DNA from: Phoma sp. XZ068
Lineage: Eukaryota > Ascomycota > Dothideomycetes > Pleosporales > Didymellaceae
DNA: 64,000 nt
Direction of reading: 5' to 3'
NCBI GenBank assembly: GCA_004835665.1
Contig: RBKR01000026.1
Coordinates: 558,001-622,000, forward strand
The notes beneath the pieces were generated by a model. It did not search any database and was not told the DNA's origin. It was given only the letters and a program-made list of their open reading frames with translations. Positions 23,748 to 35,500 of this stretch are shown here, in pieces (position 1 is the first letter of the stretch; each line of letters begins with the position of its first letter). Both the position numbers and the translations under genes were made by a program.

Positions 23748-23754
23748 TTATATA
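23748..23754 (-). promoter_or_regulatory. TATA box of the Ecp2-like gene
   Basis: TATATAA on the minus strand in GC-balanced DNA, about 100 bp upstream of the chosen ATG. Confidence 0.5.
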
Positions 23755-25300
23755 GAAAAATATAAGTAAGAGGGTCTGTCTTGGAAGACACAATACAAGC
23801 CTGAAATTTCGAGGTAGGTAGGCAGTCCAGCCTCACGCTGCACTCTGCCAATGGTCTAGATGCTAGATCTTTGGTAGCAGACCTCCCAGTGTGCCTCGTG
23901 TCTGCGCTGAAATTAAAGTAAGCTTCGTATCTATGCAGGAATTCATTGTCTCTACACAGGTCCGCACATAAGTGCTTATGGGATCGTCCTCTTTCTGACA
24001 GGATGGTAACTTGCGGGTAGTAACTCTGATTGTACCGCGATTAGGGGTATTCAAGATCGCTTGTTACTATATTGATGGCATAATGCCAGAGCCTGGCATA
24101 ACGTCTACGTTGATGACTTTGCATTACTCAGTTGAGATCGTGATAGATCTAATCTGCGACAGAACGACTTCAGGGTCTAAAATGGTGACCGGTGACAAAG
24201 CTCAAATCTCAATTTAACCTTAGAAGAAGGCACTGATAACAGCTAGCTACCCTTGTACCTAGCATGCGCATAACCCTAGTGCAAAGAGGGGATAAATGAT
24301 TTACTTTAGGCATGTTGCGTATGCGTGCAGGGGCCTGGCGTGGGTAGGTAGGGGGGGAATCAGCTCATCTGAGGTGTGCCAAGGTAGGGGAACTTTACCC
24401 TCCCCTCTTGTCTCTCGCTCTTTGTAAGATATTTTAGCTCTTAAAAGCTCTTTCTTTATATAATTGTGATAGCTAGGCATTAAGAGCTGTCATGTGTTAA
24501 GTATTTGAAATAATGTTCAAAATCTAACATGCTGCTGTTATTATTTCAGCCATCTCCAAACATGCCTAACCGCCAACTTCAGGCGATATATTAATATTAC
24601 AATAAAGAGGTACCTATAGAACGCGGTACGTGAACAGCCTCAAGCTTGCCATAGTCGAATGTCCATGTACCCATGTACTCAGGCCAGTCGTGCGTCTAGT
24701 ACACAGGTTGAAACCTGCCCTGCATGCAGATTTTCCAGCCACAACTATACATATGCTTGGCATAGACGGGTCTAGGCGTTGAGGCCCCGGATCATGTAGC
24801 ATGTTAGAAATCCTTGCCACTAGCCTCTTAAGGCAGGTCTTTGATATACAATATTGTAATTCTGCGAGAATAGTTGCGCGCTCAGCGCGGTCAACGCAAA
24901 TCTATGGTTTCTAGTGATACTGGTGCTAGTGTAGGAGCTCGAAGCTTCACGCCGACATGCCGACCACTATCAAAGCCACCACCCGAAACCTACGGATGAG
25001 GTAACAATATCATGCGTTTATTAATTTCTAGTAGTAGATCGTTGACAGTATGAGAGGCTTGAGTTATCGTTCAGCAAACTGGTGCAGGAAGGTCGTTTGT
25101 TCCTCGGGTTCTGTGCGTTTATAGACTCTCTACGTGGACAGATGGGTACACCGTGCTATATAGTGTGTTTTTCGATGTATAGAAGTGGTTCTTGAGCCGC
25201 TCTTACTACCGGAACAGCGTTGAACAAGCTGACGATAAGTTGAGTCCACCTTCGTTCGTCGTTAATACTCAAGAGGTGAGCACGTAATGCTCAAAGGCCA

Positions 25301-25395
25301 ACACAATGCGCCCTTCACGCCTGGGCACTCACCACAATACGTTTCACACTCACTACGATGCGCTCTCACACTCAGCACAATGCGCTTGAGCGCAA
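25301..25395. repeat. Imperfect 21-22 bp tandem repeat
   Basis: Units of the form ACCACAATACGTTTCACACTC, ACTACGATGCGCTCTCACACTC and AGCACAATGCGCTTGAG, preceded by a weaker copy (AACACAATGCGCCCTTCACG). Confidence 0.6.
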
Positions 25396-26429
25396 CTACA
25401 TTTATCATGGCCAGTCGCCTTTATTTAAGATACTCCCCTAGAAAAGCATAGCACACTAGCTTATCGTCTTCGAGCTACAGCTCCACTTCTTCCTGTCGCT
25501 ATTCCAATCCATTCACATGAGCCAGAGTAGTCCTCCTTAGACATTTGAAGCCTCGTGTGGCCAACAGCTCCCATCTTCTCTCCGTTTCGACCCCAGAACA
25601 GGCTTCTCGCGACTAGCCGACCGCATGTATGCCACAGCTAAGAGTTAGCCAGACGATACCGTTCCTGGCATAAATCCTTTTTTCGCGACCTACAAAACAA
25701 GCAAGATTCAAAAGTCGTAGGTTAGCTCAGATAATATCTCAACAGAGGAGAGGGGTGAATACAGCCGGGGTGCTACTGTCATGACCGCAATCAAGAGCTA
25801 GACGGCAAGAGGTTCTGTTAGCCTCGTGAATTCGAGTCTATCAAGCGCATCAGCTCAATTGCACGGCCAAAATAACAGGCATACGGTCGCTATGGCGCAT
25901 CAAGGGTGCCAAGTATGAGTACATGATCCGGCGTACGACGCAGCTGCGCATGCCGGAAACGTCAAGAGGGTAGATAGGGTTCATGGGACAAGCATTTTGC
26001 ATAGTATAGTCCAAGAGTGGGACCCTGTTACTGGCGTGTGGTTCCAGGGCCCGCCGTCTACGTATATCGCGAATCCAGGCCAAATGGAGTGCATGGGACG
26101 GAGCGCACAGTGGATGGAAGCGACAGTAGATGGCGAGCTCCCTTGGCGGCCGGATAGGGATGATTAGGGTTGTCAGTGGACTTTGCATTCTAAAAACCAG
26201 ACAAGCTGTAATTTTTTTCGAATGAGCCTGCGCACTGTATCTAAGCTCGCGCTCAAGATGGCTACGATACTCGAATCGGTTCACACATGCTATTTACTAT
26301 CGCTCTCGCTCTTCACAGCTATTTACTTTGATTCTTTCATGGCTCGCCTATCAGATAGGAGAGCGCCGTTAATGTAGTGCCATGGCCTATGTCCGGCCAA
26401 GGAGTAGAAGTGAAAGACAATATGATACA

Positions 26430-26690
26430 CGCCTCTGCCAAAGCCATTTACCTCAGCCTGTGGGTAAGATCTAAGGAAAGCTAAGGCAGCGTTATAAAGC
26501 GCAGAATTAGTTGCATTATCCACTCACGTATAGGGCTTTTGTAGCTACCGGGAACGGGTTTGCAGATCTAGCTCACGCCTCTGCTGATTCCGATTATCTC
26601 GGCCTGTAGGTAAGAACTAAAGAAATCGAGGGCAGTGTTGGAAATCACGACATCTTTTGCATCATCTGCTTATGTTTAGTGGTTTTTTAG
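26430..26690. repeat. Diverged direct duplication, unit about 140 bp
   Basis: Bases about 26,430-26,545 and 26,573-26,690 align throughout: GCCTCTGC..., then CTCAGCCTGTGGGTAAGATC versus CTCGGCCTGTAGGTAAGAAC, then a shared TTGCAT(C)ATC...GTTTAGTGG/GTATAGGG tail. No coding sense is evident in either copy. Confidence 0.5.
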
Positions 26691-26728
26691 CCATTAGAAC
26701 GCGGTTAAAATCGAGTGTGCAGAGATGA

Positions 26729-26977
26729 AAGCAGCGTATCTCGGAGCTGCGGAACTCGTGTGGACCAAGCAGTATTGGTACATTCCTAAAAGAGGCACTT
26801 GAACTGCTTGAGATTCTCAAGCTTGAGCAGACCTTTGGGATACGAGTACTCGACGGTCACAATCCTAACCTGTCGGTAGAGATAATGGAAGGGAAGGTAC
26901 GCATCATGCTGGAGCCAGATACAGTTCCAGTATCCAGGCTCGTTGAAGAAATGTGGGGTTTAAATAAAAACCGATGA
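26729..26977 (+). pseudogene. Coding-like fragment without start codon; unknown
   Basis: An open frame of 82 codons with convincing protein-like composition (GTFLKEALELLEILKLEQ, later PDTVPVSRLVEEMWGL). It follows an in-frame TGA and ends at TGA 26,975-26,977. No ATG lies in the first 50 codons and no flanking exon could be joined with confidence. It may be the relic of a lost gene or an exon of an unrecognised one. Confidence 0.3.
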
Positions 26978-28083
26978 TGATAGATGTCATTGTCGTGGGA
27001 ATTATTGGCTAAGAAGGGATGGCTATAAACTTACTTGCAGAAACTTAATAATACAAGTAGGCGGGTCAAGTACGGATGATATGAGTTGTTAAAAATGAAG
27101 TGAACATGGATGTTGACAGGATTCAAAAACTAGCTACAAGATGTATGTTTCTAGCTTCGGGTACTTGAATTTTAACTTCTCCATCTTGTCTTCTACCGGA
27201 GATCCGCACAAGGTTATCTGATCGTCCTTTTCTCAATTAAGAGTGGCGAGGGCCTCGGGCGAGGGCGACGTTCGTCGGGAAGGGGCGGAATAAGACCAGG
27301 AGGGCCTGTCATGAGTCTGGTAGTGGTTCTCGGTCTGTCCCTGTTAGAATGAGCTAGTAGCAGTTAGTGACGTTATCCGTTCATTCCAATATTTATCTAG
27401 GCCACGACTTACATCCCATGGCGACGAGTAACCCTGAGTTGGGAGATGAGGGAGGTATTCCACGTCGAGAGGCGAGGGATGAAATTTATAGGTAGGCGGA
27501 CCTACTTGTGCAATCAAGAGGCACAAAGAGGGTGCGGTAAGCCAGGACAACATTGGGCGATGATCAGAGCTTGGATGCACAGCAAAAATCTATACCTACC
27601 CACAAACAATAACCCATGGGTTGACTTGTCTGTTGCTATGCTTCTCTACAAAGGAGCTCACATCTAAAGCCTATAAATGCTGAATTTTTGGTGGTTTAGA
27701 CTGTTGACAATAGTATTAATTTAATCCGCAATCGTGTGCGTGGCGTGAAAAGGCTTACGTTGCGTATCCGTCCCTTGGCGAGGAATGATTATAGGTTTGC
27801 TGGTTACATTACGAAAGGTCAAAGAGCGATACCATCTGTCAGCTCAAGTGAAATGACTACAGAAATATCTCGGACTCTCAACTGAGTTGTTCGAGAGTTG
27901 GCTGAAGCGTCTGGAAACAATCGCAGTAGGATTGGATTACGGTGCACCATCCTACAAGGCCTCGGAATAATCCGACGCAGACTTGCGACGGGAAAGCAAC
28001 ATCACTTTGCGTCATTGAGCGATAAGGAAAGGTACCTGCAGCCCTCAGCTTATCACGCAACTCATTTTGTATAGGTTAAGTTG
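26978..28083. other. Gene-poor stretch
   Basis: Nothing recognisable: short unconnected frames only, with no repeats of note. Confidence 0.4.
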
Positions 28084-28101
28084 TCGGCGCTCTGGCGCCG
28101 A
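28084..28101. promoter_or_regulatory. Perfect inverted repeat in the aminotransferase promoter
   Basis: TCGGCGC, four bases, GCGCCGA, about 180 bp before the ATG of the aminotransferase. The CGG/CCG inverted form is typical of Zn2Cys6 binding sites, and related CGGCG/CGCCG repeats lie upstream of the neighbouring Zn2Cys6 gene. Confidence 0.45.
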
Positions 28102-28154
28102 ATATTCGTCTGGCTCGGCCCTGAACTCTACCACTGGCGCGAACCGCTTGTTAC

Positions 28155-28172
28155 TCGGCGATATATCACCGA
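28155..28172. promoter_or_regulatory. 18-bp palindrome TCGG-N-GATATATC-N-CCGA
   Basis: Symmetric except for one base pair, 110-127 bp upstream of the aminotransferase ATG. It combines CGG/CCG half sites with a GATA-containing core, so a zinc-cluster or GATA factor site is possible. Confidence 0.4.
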
Positions 28173-28281
28173 TACCACCACGTAACAGGGCGTGTTGCAA
28201 ATGACTATAAATATCCAGTACTTTGCTTAAGTTTTGCACTACCCATCAACACTGTAGTTCAGAACAGAGCCCACCGACAAC

Positions 28282-29758
28282 ATGTCGCTTCTTACTCCTC
28301 TTGCAAGCCAATTGCGCATGTCTGCTACCCTTGAAATCAACGAGCTCGTTCAAGAACGACTGAAGCAGAACCAAAAAGTTGTGCATCTGGGCTTCGGGGA
28401 AGCGACTTTTCCTATTCATCCAAGCATCGCAGCAGCACACAGAGCTGCTTCGCTCATGACTAGCTACCTTCCTGTGGCTGGCTTACGAGCCCTGAGAGAG
28501 GCAGGAAAGATCCATCAATGGATACACAGATTATGCTGACACCTAAACAGTCTATCGCTCGGTTCCAGATGCGCCGCATGGGACAAGAGGTGACCTATGA
28601 GCAAGTTGTTATTGCACCAGGATCCAAGCCACTCCTATTCGCATTGTTCGACGTGCTCCAGGGAGACGTTCTTTTACCCCGACCTTCGTGGGTGAGCTAT
28701 GAGCCACAGGTACTTCACGCAGGCAAGCGACTTTTCTGGGTGGAAACGAGTGAGAATGACCGTCATTCTATAACAGGTGCGCACCCAGAAGCCCGCCTCG
28801 AACTAAGCTCACAGTCTGCCCAGACGAAGCTCTTCATGGAGCGTACGAACAGGCGTTGAAAGATGGAGGAAAGCCTTGTATTATGCTCATCAACAGCCCG
28901 TCCAATCCTACGGGCCGTACCTTTACTAGGAAGAACCTGGAAAGCATTGTCCAGTTTTGTGATAAGCACAGCATAACACTCATCAGTGACGAGATTTACT
29001 CGGACATCTCCTTTTTGGAGCAACAATCTCCTATTATTGGTACCAGTGGTAAACTCGCTTGCGAAAAATTCATTACAACGGGTGGTTTGTCAAAGGTAAG
29101 CAGGTTTTAACAGCAGTTCACATGGGTTAGGGTTAATGTTCTCTAGACATACTCCGCCGGGGGCTGGCGTGTTGGGTTTGCCATCTTCCCCACCAACGAA
29201 TTCGGCAGAAGCGTGCAGTCTGCAATCCTGGCCTATGCATCTGAGTGTTGGTCAGCAGCCTCAGCTCCGGCCCAGGAAGCTGCAGCAGTTGCTTTCGACA
29301 CATCGCCAGAGATGGATTTATATCGGTCTCAAGTCGCCGCGCTTCACAAAAAGTGTAGCCATGAACTTTACCGAGCACTTCAAGAGTGTGGCCTTGACGT
29401 TCCTGAGCCTCAAGGCGCCTTCTACTTGTATCCTTCCTTTCAACCTTATGCGAGGCAATTACAGCTCCTTGGTGTCAACACGAGTACAGAATTGTCCTCA
29501 TGGCTGATCACTGAGTGCGGGGTTGCAGCTCTACCTGGTTCTGCGTTTGGCGAGGATGACCAGGGGTTACCAGGAGGTCGATATCGCTTGCGCATGGCAA
29601 CCAGCTATTTGTATTTCAGGAATCCTGCAGAGCGATACGAGTATGGGTACGATCTCTTGGCTTCGGTGATCACAAATAGAGAGGTAGTGGAACTTCCTTT
29701 GTTACAGGAAGCCATTGAGGCTTTGCAAGCCGCTGTAGCGAAGTTGAGGGGGATTTAA
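28282..29758 (+). CDS. PLP-dependent aminotransferase, class I/II (445 aa)
   Basis: Fold-type I aminotransferase that moves an amino group between an amino acid and a 2-oxo acid using pyridoxal phosphate. Exons 28,282-28,500, 28,551-28,776, 28,815-29,095 and 29,147-29,758 give 446 codons including the stop. The PLP site SKTYSAGGWRVGF straddles intron 3, and the Schiff-base Lys is K242, the last codon of exon 3. NSPSNPTG and SDEIYSD are the other cofactor-binding blocks. Intron 1 begins GC rather than GT (GCAGGA...CTGAC...AACAG). Removing it joins GLRALRE to SIARFQMRRMG as family alignments require, while GT alternatives break the frame. Intron 2 is only 38 bp. The substrate is unknown. Convergent with a Zn2Cys6 regulator 100 bp downstream, with similar inverted repeats in both promoters. 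Confidence 0.87.
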
Positions 29759-29858
29759 GTTGAAGTGCGATGATTAGTATTTACTTAAATTACGCTATGA
29801 GTGAGGGCGGGTGCTCTACTGTTCATACTTTCGAGAAAATGTGATATAATGCTGATGC

Positions 29859-32082
29859 TCATAACAACGGAAAAGAGTCCCAGAAGTTCTGATCAGGGTC
29901 AAATCCCATTACATCTCTCATCAGTTCGAAATGACTCCCTGGGTCAGGCAGACCACCCTCTTGCGTATACTCATTCTGTAACTGCCAATTATCCTGTGAA
30001 ACATCCAGACCTACAGGTCCTGCCTGTAGCGACACGAAAGCATTTTGAGACCATCTCAACTCAGACGATAAATATTTCAAAGTATCATTGACGAGACCGT
30101 CGAACTGAGAAATCAGTTTTGACAAAAGTGGCTCGTTCCAGCGCTCGTTCATGATCGCGAGGCAGACAGAACATTGTCTAGTCCAGGCGGGGATATCAAC
30201 GAGTAGAAGACCGAGGTTCGACTGCTGATCAAGTTGTCCGAAGCCCATACGCGCAGTTACCAGCATGGTAAGCCCGGCAAACAAGACGCCTTGTACAAGC
30301 ATCCATGACAGAGGTACGTTGCTGCGCTGCAGGACTCTCACAATATCAGACACGTAGGCGCCAGCTGACTGGAGACACCTCTCTATTGATTCGCGTGGAG
30401 GACTAGGACACAATGGACTTGCTCGGTGTAAGACGAAGGTTGTTCCATGATAAAGTCGAAGCCAGTAGCTGCGTGTTTGTCAGGTAGCTATTGATGTCAG
30501 GGACCAGTAATACGTACTCATACGGGTAAGGGTTTATGGTATCTTCACCGAGGATTGTAATCTCATGTTTCCACTCGTCGAGCATGTGCTGCAATTGAGT
30601 GACCCGCCCTTGAGCTTCGCTCACTGTACTAGTATGCTGATTTGCACTGTACACCTGGGAGATGATCTGGGCTTGAATACGTCTGTGTTTAAAGTGTAAA
30701 GTGCTGAGCAAGTTGGCATTCGACTGAGTAGGTAGTGCCACACTGACATGTTCTTCACTGATCGATGGCGGCCGTCCTAGATTGTAAGCAAGACTGATCT
30801 CCAGGGCATAAGCTGTCCAGAAGACGCATTTTCTTTCTTCTTGTGCAACATCAGTCAAACCGGAGGTATTGGACGAACTATGCAAACCTAACTCGACTGC
30901 CATCTAGGAGCCGTTATTGATGCGTTCAGCCCAACACTCATTGCCACTTACCCGCATCGCGCTACCCACTAATTGCCATTGACTGGTTGCAATTGGCCCA
31001 TGCATGCTGTATATTGAAACCAACAGAAGAATTTGGATGAGCGAGATGCTTGGCACAAAGTTTTGAGCACCACTGTCGATGCAGCGTAGCGCCCTATGAT
31101 ATAACGAGGCAGATGATTGGCCTTCATTCGGATTTTCCTGTGGTAGCCTCTGTGGAATCTCCCGGCGCAAGTGCTTCATTGTGCTGTCCATATTGATCGC
31201 TCCGAGAGCCATGACGAGGTAAAATATTGTCAAGTCAGTCGTTTCTCTTAATGTTCGCCTGGGACCGGACACATCAGCAGCCTGTAATGCGACGCCCCTT
31301 GACACCATAGCATCCAGGGCCACCGGATCCAGGACGGGATACAAGGGCTGAACCCATATGCAGAACGACCGCAGCAGAAACTGGGCACTGTCTGACGAAA
31401 GTGGGCGTGCTTCCGCGTCTCCGCGACTATTGTCATTGCGAGCACCGGTATCTGTACTGTCCATGCGCGAAGCTATCTCGCCAGCACCAGATAACTGAGC
31501 AAATGCGTTTGCATACAGGGCGAAGAATATGCCACTTGACGGGCCAAGGAATCTCATCTCTCCTGTCGCATTTAGAGCAACCAGACTGGCATCTGGCGCG
31601 CCGCTACATGAGGCTGAGGTATCAGGGATTGATTCGTGAACAGTACTGACAGACGGGATGAGCACATCCTCCAAACCAGCAACATGGTGTACTTGTCGAT
31701 CCGGGTGTCCAGGTTCCAAGTTCGAGCTAGGTCGTAGTGACGTCCCCGTTGCAACATCTAAGCAAGGAGTGTTAAAGTGCTGCTGCAGCTGCTCCTCAAG
31801 CCAACATGTCCGTACTTTGTAATACTTCAAAGCCCTAATCTCTATCAGTCTGGACGAGGCGCCATTGGCGGCACATGGTGCTTACTCTGCGCTATCTCTT
31901 TTTCTCTGTCGCCGATACGGTTCGCAGTTCACGTTAGCATGTAAACAGTTTGGACACTCTGGGTACCCTGGGCACTGCGGATCTCGTTAGGCAAAATCCC
32001 ACGCATGGCTAGCGGTACCTGTTATTACTCGGATTTTCTTGTCATGGCAACGAACACACGTTCGTGTGGCAAGGGCCGTCAT
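29859..32082 (-). CDS. Zn2Cys6 transcription factor with fungal-specific domain (671 aa)
   Basis: Nuclear regulator. Exons 32,029-32,082, 31,886-31,974, 30,952-31,834, 30,524-30,903 and 29,859-30,468 join to 672 codons. The first intron splits the DNA-binding domain. Splicing restores CX2CX6CX5CX2CX6C exactly, with cysteines at 9, 12, 19, 25, 28 and 35 (CVRCHDKKIRC, then CPNCLHANVNC), followed by a basic RRQRKRD and a short coiled segment (WLEEQLQQHF). The fungal-specific regulatory domain covers roughly 190-480 (LVGSAMRMAVELGLHSSS, ERKCVFWTAYALEISLAYNLGRP). The 4/5 splice (NPYPYWLRLYHGTTFVLHR) fits the same domain. The spliced model contradicts any reading of the three large minus-strand frames as separate genes. 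Tail-to-tail with the aminotransferase, which it may regulate (inference from promoter repeats). Confidence 0.88.
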
Positions 32083-32181
32083 GACGTGATTTCATGCGTT
32101 GAAAGATTCTGTAGCGTAGCTGGCATAGTTGACGCTGGAATGATGCGTGCTGCGGCAACTCACCGTGTTAGAAACAAGTGC

Positions 32182-32215
32182 CGGCGATTGAAGCGCCGAG
32201 CGTGAAGCCTCGGCG
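32182..32215. promoter_or_regulatory. CGGCG/CGCCG inverted repeats upstream of the Zn2Cys6 gene
   Basis: CGGCG at 32,182-32,186 pairs with CGCCG at 32,194-32,198. CGCCGAG at 32,194-32,200 also pairs with CTCGGCG at 32,209-32,215. They lie 100-133 bp before the ATG at 32,082 and share the half site of 28,084-28,101, so autoregulation is possible. Confidence 0.4.
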
Positions 32216-32585
32216 TTTTAGTGCCGAAAACCTCGATGATGCAGTTCAGCTCCCGTAAGTCAACACACTAGAGTTCGGTCGAAGAAGCCAACCTTACTTG
32301 TGATCAATCAAAGCTACCCCTTTGATGATATCTCGAGGAGCTGGTTGTGCAACCAAACTTAATCTCCGCAGTCCACTCATCGGCCATCTTTAATTCCAGT
32401 GTGCTCACTCGCGTATTCATATAGTGCCAAATATATTGTGCAGTGTGATAGTCCAGAGGCCTTCACATCGACAGAACAAGCCTAACTGGACTATGCTCAT
32501 ATGTAAGACCTTTTAACGTAAATGACCCATTGTCTTTTGCGTGCATTGCATTGCCTTGCCTATCTTTCCTTTTCTATTGCTCTAC
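32216..32585. other. Intergenic, upstream of the Zn2Cys6 gene and downstream of KAP120
   Basis: No gene, RNA or repeat recognised. Confidence 0.5.
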
Positions 32586-35500
32586 CTACAATATCCCCAG
32601 CTCCCCAAACCCCTTCAACACGTCCTTATCCACCCTACTCAACCACTCTTCTTGGAACCTTTGCTCTCCACCCACTGCTTGCACCGCTTGCTGAATATGT
32701 TCCCTTACGAAAGCAACGAGGTTAATTTGGTGCACAGGGTCGGAGTATAAGAGGTCGCGCTTCCTCATGTCTTCGGGGGCTTCTGGCTCGGTGGGATTGT
32801 ACGGCTCGGGAGGCCAGTACAGACAGCTATAATCACGTCAGCCCATCGCCAAACACAGATTCAGGAAGAGAGGGTAACATACTCGACGCTCCGGTCGTCC
32901 ATTCCATCCAGTAACTCGGCCAAGACATCCGTCCACAAAGCCATGAAATTCTGCAGTCGTCCTATTGCCCACGTCTGTCCCATCTCCAGCAGCCTCGTCA
33001 GGACAAGTGTCATGAGCTTCTTGCCCGGCGCGTCGCCGATATTTTCAATGTGGCTGAACCATTCTTCCAGTAACCAATCGAGCGTCTTGTCCAACCCTTC
33101 ACTACCGGTAGACGACAGAGCCTCAAGCAGTACACTCGGGCTCGCTAGTCCGATGCGTGCGAGCACTGTGAAGTAATCCGTCTCGACCACGCCATCCACG
33201 GCGCGAGAGGGGAGTTCGCGGTACGGGCCGTGGCTCTGGTGATGTGTCCATGCGCCGTGCAGACCTTCAAGCACCTTAGCGAAGAAGCCGGTAGAGATGA
33301 GGTCTTGGGTTAGCACACGGACGGCAGCTTCACCGCCAACTCCTTCGGCACCGCGGATTACGCACTGCACAAGGTGGGTTAGGATGCCATTGGCTTCGGG
33401 CTTCAGGTTGCCAAGGAGGTCTGCTAGCGCCTGAAGCAGGGCAGGGCGGAAGTTGTCTGCGAGGACGGCGGCGGGAGCGAGGAGCAGGTAGGCTTCTGTA
33501 ATTTCGATGGCTTTGCGAAGAGTGTCGTTGTCCATGGAAAATAGGGGTAGGAGGTACTGCAAGAGATTGAGGAGTTCTTGGGGCGCAGGCTCCGGTGCAG
33601 ACGGTGTTTGCGCAACGATGGATGACCAAAGATCGAGTGCGTCTTCTAGGAGATAGACTTGTGTCTCGGACTCTGGCTCGATGGCACTCTGGATGATGGG
33701 AAGGAAAGAGACGTGGAAAGTTCGGGATTCGGCCTTCATCGCGTTTGTCAGGCGTGCCAGCAGTGTGAGGATGGCTTGCTTCATGAGGTGTTCCTCGCCA
33801 GACTGCTCCCAAAGAGGCGGAAGGAGAGAGACGATGCTGTTTGCGTAGGGCGTGATCTGGCTCTTTAGTACGCATAGTTGTGTAGAGGATTGTAGACTTA
33901 CATGATGCTCCAGTCTCTCGACTATAATACTGATAGTGTTAAGGAGGGCCATCTTGGTGTCTGGCAAGTCAACCTCCTGCACAAGTGCCATTAATCTCTC
34001 CAGAGTAGTCGGCGCATACGGTAGGAAGTTGTCAGCGTGAAATTCCCACTCATCAGCAATGTCTTTGAAACGTCGGCCTGCAGTCACGCGAACAACCTGG
34101 TCATTGAGTGGGTCGGTTGTGTCCAGCAGGTGCTGGAAAATCTGATATACAATGGGCTTCTTCTGTTGAGCAATCTTGATGGCGATCCACTGAGAGATGA
34201 CAATGGCAATACGGCGGCGAATGATGTTGAAACCAGGTTTTTGCTTGCCTGCTTCAGCCACAAGGGTGTTTTCAAGAAAGGCGTCAAAGTCCAGCTGGTC
34301 ATGTAGGATATCGGCCGCGAGGCCAATGGCTGTATAGACGGAGTCTTTGAAGAGTATGTCCTCGTTTTCCGGAGCTGTGAGGGTCAGTATGTATGCAAGC
34401 TCAGTCTGCGATGAGACTCACTGGCAACGGTGTAGAAGACTTGGAGCAGCGGCTGGACGATTAAATCTTTGAAATTCTTTGCCAGATCTAGGAATAGCTT
34501 CTCGGCGCAGGGGCGAATGGCAAACTCCCAATCTTCAGCGCCTTCTTCCATCTTCTCCCACTCGTCAGGCTCTTGTTCCCACATGCGCAGGTCGCTTGGT
34601 CGGAAAACGAAGAAGCGGGTGACGAGCGTGGAGATCATCTCTCGCACCAGGTCATCGGTGAGAAGCTCATGCTTGACGGCCTGCGTAGCTTGAAACCTCT
34701 CGTCTTTTTCTTGCTGCTGTTTATACTTGAAGGTTTGGGTGGGATAGAAGACCATCTTCACGCACGCGCGAATCAATAGAAGGCCCTTTAGGCCGAGTCG
34801 CTCATTTATAGGTGCTTCGTCTTCAGCGTCGCCATCTGTGCCAATTTTTGCGGCGTCTAAGGACTTGGAGCCCCATGTCTCACCTAGTCTTGCAATCAAG
34901 CCCCAGTAGTTGCGTACGAGGGGAATTGAGTCTGGTAGCAGTACGAAGCTGGCAGGATGGGTAAGTGCCATGTTCAGATGGAGTTTGGAGAGCTGCATCA
35001 AGTGCTTCTCGATCAGCTGCTGCACGCTCTCACCGAGCAGCGAGTTCTCCGCAGACACATATTGGAAGAATTCTCCAAAGTGGGTTCGAGTCAGTGTCCA
35101 GAACTGCTGGACGTCCTTTTCCCTACCTGGAAACTCGTAACCAGCGATGAGCAGCCTACGGATGATTTTCACGGCGATCAAACTGTGCTCAATGCTTTCC
35201 ATGGCGCCGCCTTCGTCTTCTCCGCCATGGCGCAAGAAGGACTGCCATGTCTGGACCTTGTTCACGTAGATGGTGGCGAGGACATTGAAGATGTCGGGGG
35301 CAACGGTCTGCAAGCTCTGGCGGGTGCGCAGCAGGCAGCCGGTGGAGAGCTCCTTGACAATGTACAGGAGGACGAGGAGGGCGCGGGGCAGCTGGAGGCG
35401 GGAGGCGTTCAGGTCGGTCGAGGCACGAAGGATGTGGAGCAGCTGCTGGAACAGGTCGGGCCTGGTCAGGGTCAGCGATTTGGCACGCACGGGGAAGGCA

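Larger units (their letters stand above)
23855..26728. other. Gene-poor stretch
   Basis: Normal base composition but no gene I can support. Frames up to 144 codons (25,850-26,284, minus) lack recognisable domains and splice context. It contains short 21-22 bp repeats at 25,301-25,395 and a diverged direct duplication at 26,430-26,690. Confidence 0.4.

Noticed and set aside
24540..24620. Short ATG-started frame (MPNRQLQ) that looked like the start of a DNA-transposon transposase
   Set aside because: Stops after about ten codons, no DDE domain downstream and no clear terminal inverted repeats.
25850..26284. 144-codon minus-strand frame
   Set aside because: No domain, no signal peptide, unusual composition and no splice or promoter context; likely chance.
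29859..31830. Three separate hypothetical genes on the minus strand
   Set aside because: Introns with proper splice signals join them, and two small 5' exons carrying the zinc cluster, into one transcription factor.
28282..32082. A secondary-metabolite cluster around the aminotransferase and Zn2Cys6 gene
   Set aside because: No polyketide synthase, NRPS, terpene or other core enzyme, transporter or P450 is adjacent; only a two-gene relation is supported.
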